Part shown: positions 13,199 to 13,911 of the stretch, in pieces
Numbering within the stretch: position 1 is the first letter of the stretch
Layout: each line of letters begins with the position of its first letter
Assembly: GCA_905373425.1 (NCBI GenBank)
Contig: CAJPST010000036.1
Location: 1 to 13,911 of the forward strand
DNA from: an uncultured Mesocricetibacter sp.
GTDB taxonomy: Bacteria; Pseudomonadota; Gammaproteobacteria; Enterobacterales; Pasteurellaceae
Length of the DNA: 13,911 nt
Direction: 5' to 3'
The notes under the pieces: generated by a model
Databases searched by the model: none
What the model was told of the DNA's origin: nothing
The model's input: only the letters and a program-made list of their open reading frames with translations
Translations under genes and position numbers: made by a program

Positions 13199-13310
13199 GC
13201 ATACTGTTTGAGTATCCTGAAAACGGGCTTTTCAAGATCAGTATGTCAAATAGTTAAAATAATAGGAGTGCATAGTGGCCCGTATTGCAGGCATTAACAT
13301 TCCTGATCAT
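13199..13310 (+). promoter_or_regulatory. Alpha operon leader, S4-binding pseudoknot (Alpha_RBS type)
   Basis: The leader before rpsM closely matches the E. coli alpha operon leader, including CCTGAAAACGGGCTTTTCA and TAGGAGTGCATAGTGGCCCG. CATACTG (13200-13206) pairs with CAGTATG (13239-13245), enclosing a TGAAAA/TTTTCA hairpin (13218-13234). In E. coli, S4 binds this pseudoknot and traps the ribosome at the GTG start of rpsM. Confidence 0.85.
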
Positions 13311-13631
13311 AAACATGCGGTAATCGCTTTAACAGCAATTTACGGTATCGGGAAAACTCGTTCAAAGGCTATTTGTGTAGCTGCGGGAGTTGCTGAAAAT
13401 GTTAAGATCAGAGAATTGTCTGAAGAGCAGATTGATAAACTGCGTGACGAAGTTGGTAAATTTACCGTTGAAGGTGACTTACGCCGAGAAGTAACCCTTA
13501 ACATCAAACGTCTATTAGACTTAGGTTGTTATCGTGGTTTACGTCATCGTCGTGGTTTGCCGGTACGTGGTCAACGTACTAAAACTAATGCGCGTACCCG
13601 CAAGGGTCCACGTAAGCCGATCAAAAAATAA
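13275..13631 (+). CDS. rpsM: 30S ribosomal protein S13
   Basis: S13 lies in the 30S head and contacts P-site tRNA and L5. The 118 residues start with GTG, as in E. coli, reading (M)ARIAGINIPDHKHAVIA. They include the helix-hairpin-helix-like IYGIGKTRSKAICVAAGV, GCYRGLRHRRGLPVRGQRT and the basic tail KGPRKPIKK. AGGAG precedes the GTG by 6 bases inside the S4-responsive leader. Confidence 0.98.
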   Translation: MARIAGINIPDHKHAVIALTAIYGIGKTRSKAICVAAGVAENVKIRELSEEQIDKLRDEVGKFTVEGDLRREVTLNIKRLLDLGCYRGLRHRRGLPVRGQRTKTNARTRKGPRKPIKK

Positions 13632-13648
13632 GTCGGGGTAAATAATAG

Positions 13649-13911
13649 ATGGCTAAAACACCAGTTCGTACACGTAAGCGTGTAAAAAAACAAGTTGTAG
13701 ATGGCGTAGCTCATATTCACGCATCTTTCAATAATACAATCGTAACTATAACTGACCGTCAAGGTAATGCCCTTGCTTGGGCAACGGCAGGTGGTTCAGG
13801 TTTCCGTGGTTCTCGTAAATCAACACCATTTGCGGCTCAAGTGGCTGCTGAGCGTTGTGCCGAAGTTGTAAAAGAATTCGGTTTAAAGAACTTGGAAGTT
13901 ATGGTTAAAGG
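13649..13911 (+). CDS. rpsK: 30S ribosomal protein S11, 5' part
   Basis: The frame begins at ATG 13649 and runs off the right edge after 87 codons. MAKTPVRTRKRVKKQVVDGV, then AHIHASFNNTIVTITDRQGN and GGSGFRGSRKSTPFAAQVAA are diagnostic of S11, a platform protein of the 30S subunit that contacts mRNA near the E site. GGGG of TCGGGGTAA, just after the rpsM stop, serves as ribosome binding site. It follows rpsM by 17 bases in the standard alpha operon order (rpsM-rpsK-rpsD-rpoA-rplQ). Confidence 0.97.
   Translation, partial: MAKTPVRTRKRVKKQVVDGVAHIHASFNNTIVTITDRQGNALAWATAGGSGFRGSRKSTPFAAQVAAERCAEVVKEFGLKNLEVMVK

Noticed and set aside
13571..13762. 63-codon minus-strand frame over rpsM/rpsK
   Set aside because: It is antisense to two conserved ribosomal genes and has no ribosome binding site.
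1..13911. CRISPR array, insertion sequence, prophage or defence cassette
   Set aside because: No regularly spaced repeats, transposase, integrase or defence-type gene was seen on either strand.

Overview
The window is chromosomal DNA from a Pasteurellaceae bacterium (Haemophilus, Aggregatibacter, Pasteurella, Mannheimia or a close relative). Two things point there. Six exact copies of the Hin-type DNA uptake signal AAGTGCGGT (or its complement) lie in the first 7.5 kb, several of them built into terminators. The protein sequences are also closest in character to Haemophilus-type versions of PriB, SerB, MltF and the ribosomal proteins. I cannot name the species from sequence alone.

Layout. 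Bases 1-55 hold the start of an unidentified minus-strand gene. Bases 107-1680 hold the minus-strand rpsF-priB-rpsR-rplI operon (S6, PriB, S18, L9), with a strong promoter, a leader hairpin where the S6:S18 autoregulatory element is expected, and a rho-independent terminator. Bases 1696-3940 hold a minus-strand unit: mltF, a lytic transglycosylase with a long unusual C-terminal tail, followed by a previously unlisted 51-residue very basic small ORF and a terminator made of two uptake signals. A 17-codon ORF sits just upstream of mltF. A tRNA-Ile(CAU, lysidine type) lies divergently at 4021-4097. It is followed by about 500 bases of AT-rich DNA without a recognisable gene.

Bases 4601-6664 are a minus-strand group serB-yajQ-DUF1697: phosphoserine phosphatase, a nucleotide-binding YajQ protein, and a DUF1697 protein. 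ytjB/ahpA is divergent from serB, has a TTG start, and ends in a terminator built on an uptake signal.

From 7500 to the right edge lie the spc operon (rplN-rplX-rplE-rpsN-rpsH-rplF-rplR-rpsE-rpmD-rplO-secY-rpmJ) and the start of the alpha operon (rpsM, partial rpsK). They carry the S8 operator at the rplX/rplE junction, an alpha-operon promoter, and the S4-binding leader before rpsM. The S10 operon that usually precedes rplN is absent; ytjB stands there instead, and spc has its own promoter and a structured leader.

Most of the window is conserved housekeeping DNA, and I see no new defence, mobile or biosynthetic system. The points most worth a second look are the small basic ORF after mltF, the MltF tail, the two short leader ORFs, the spc operon standing apart from S10, and the structured leaders.
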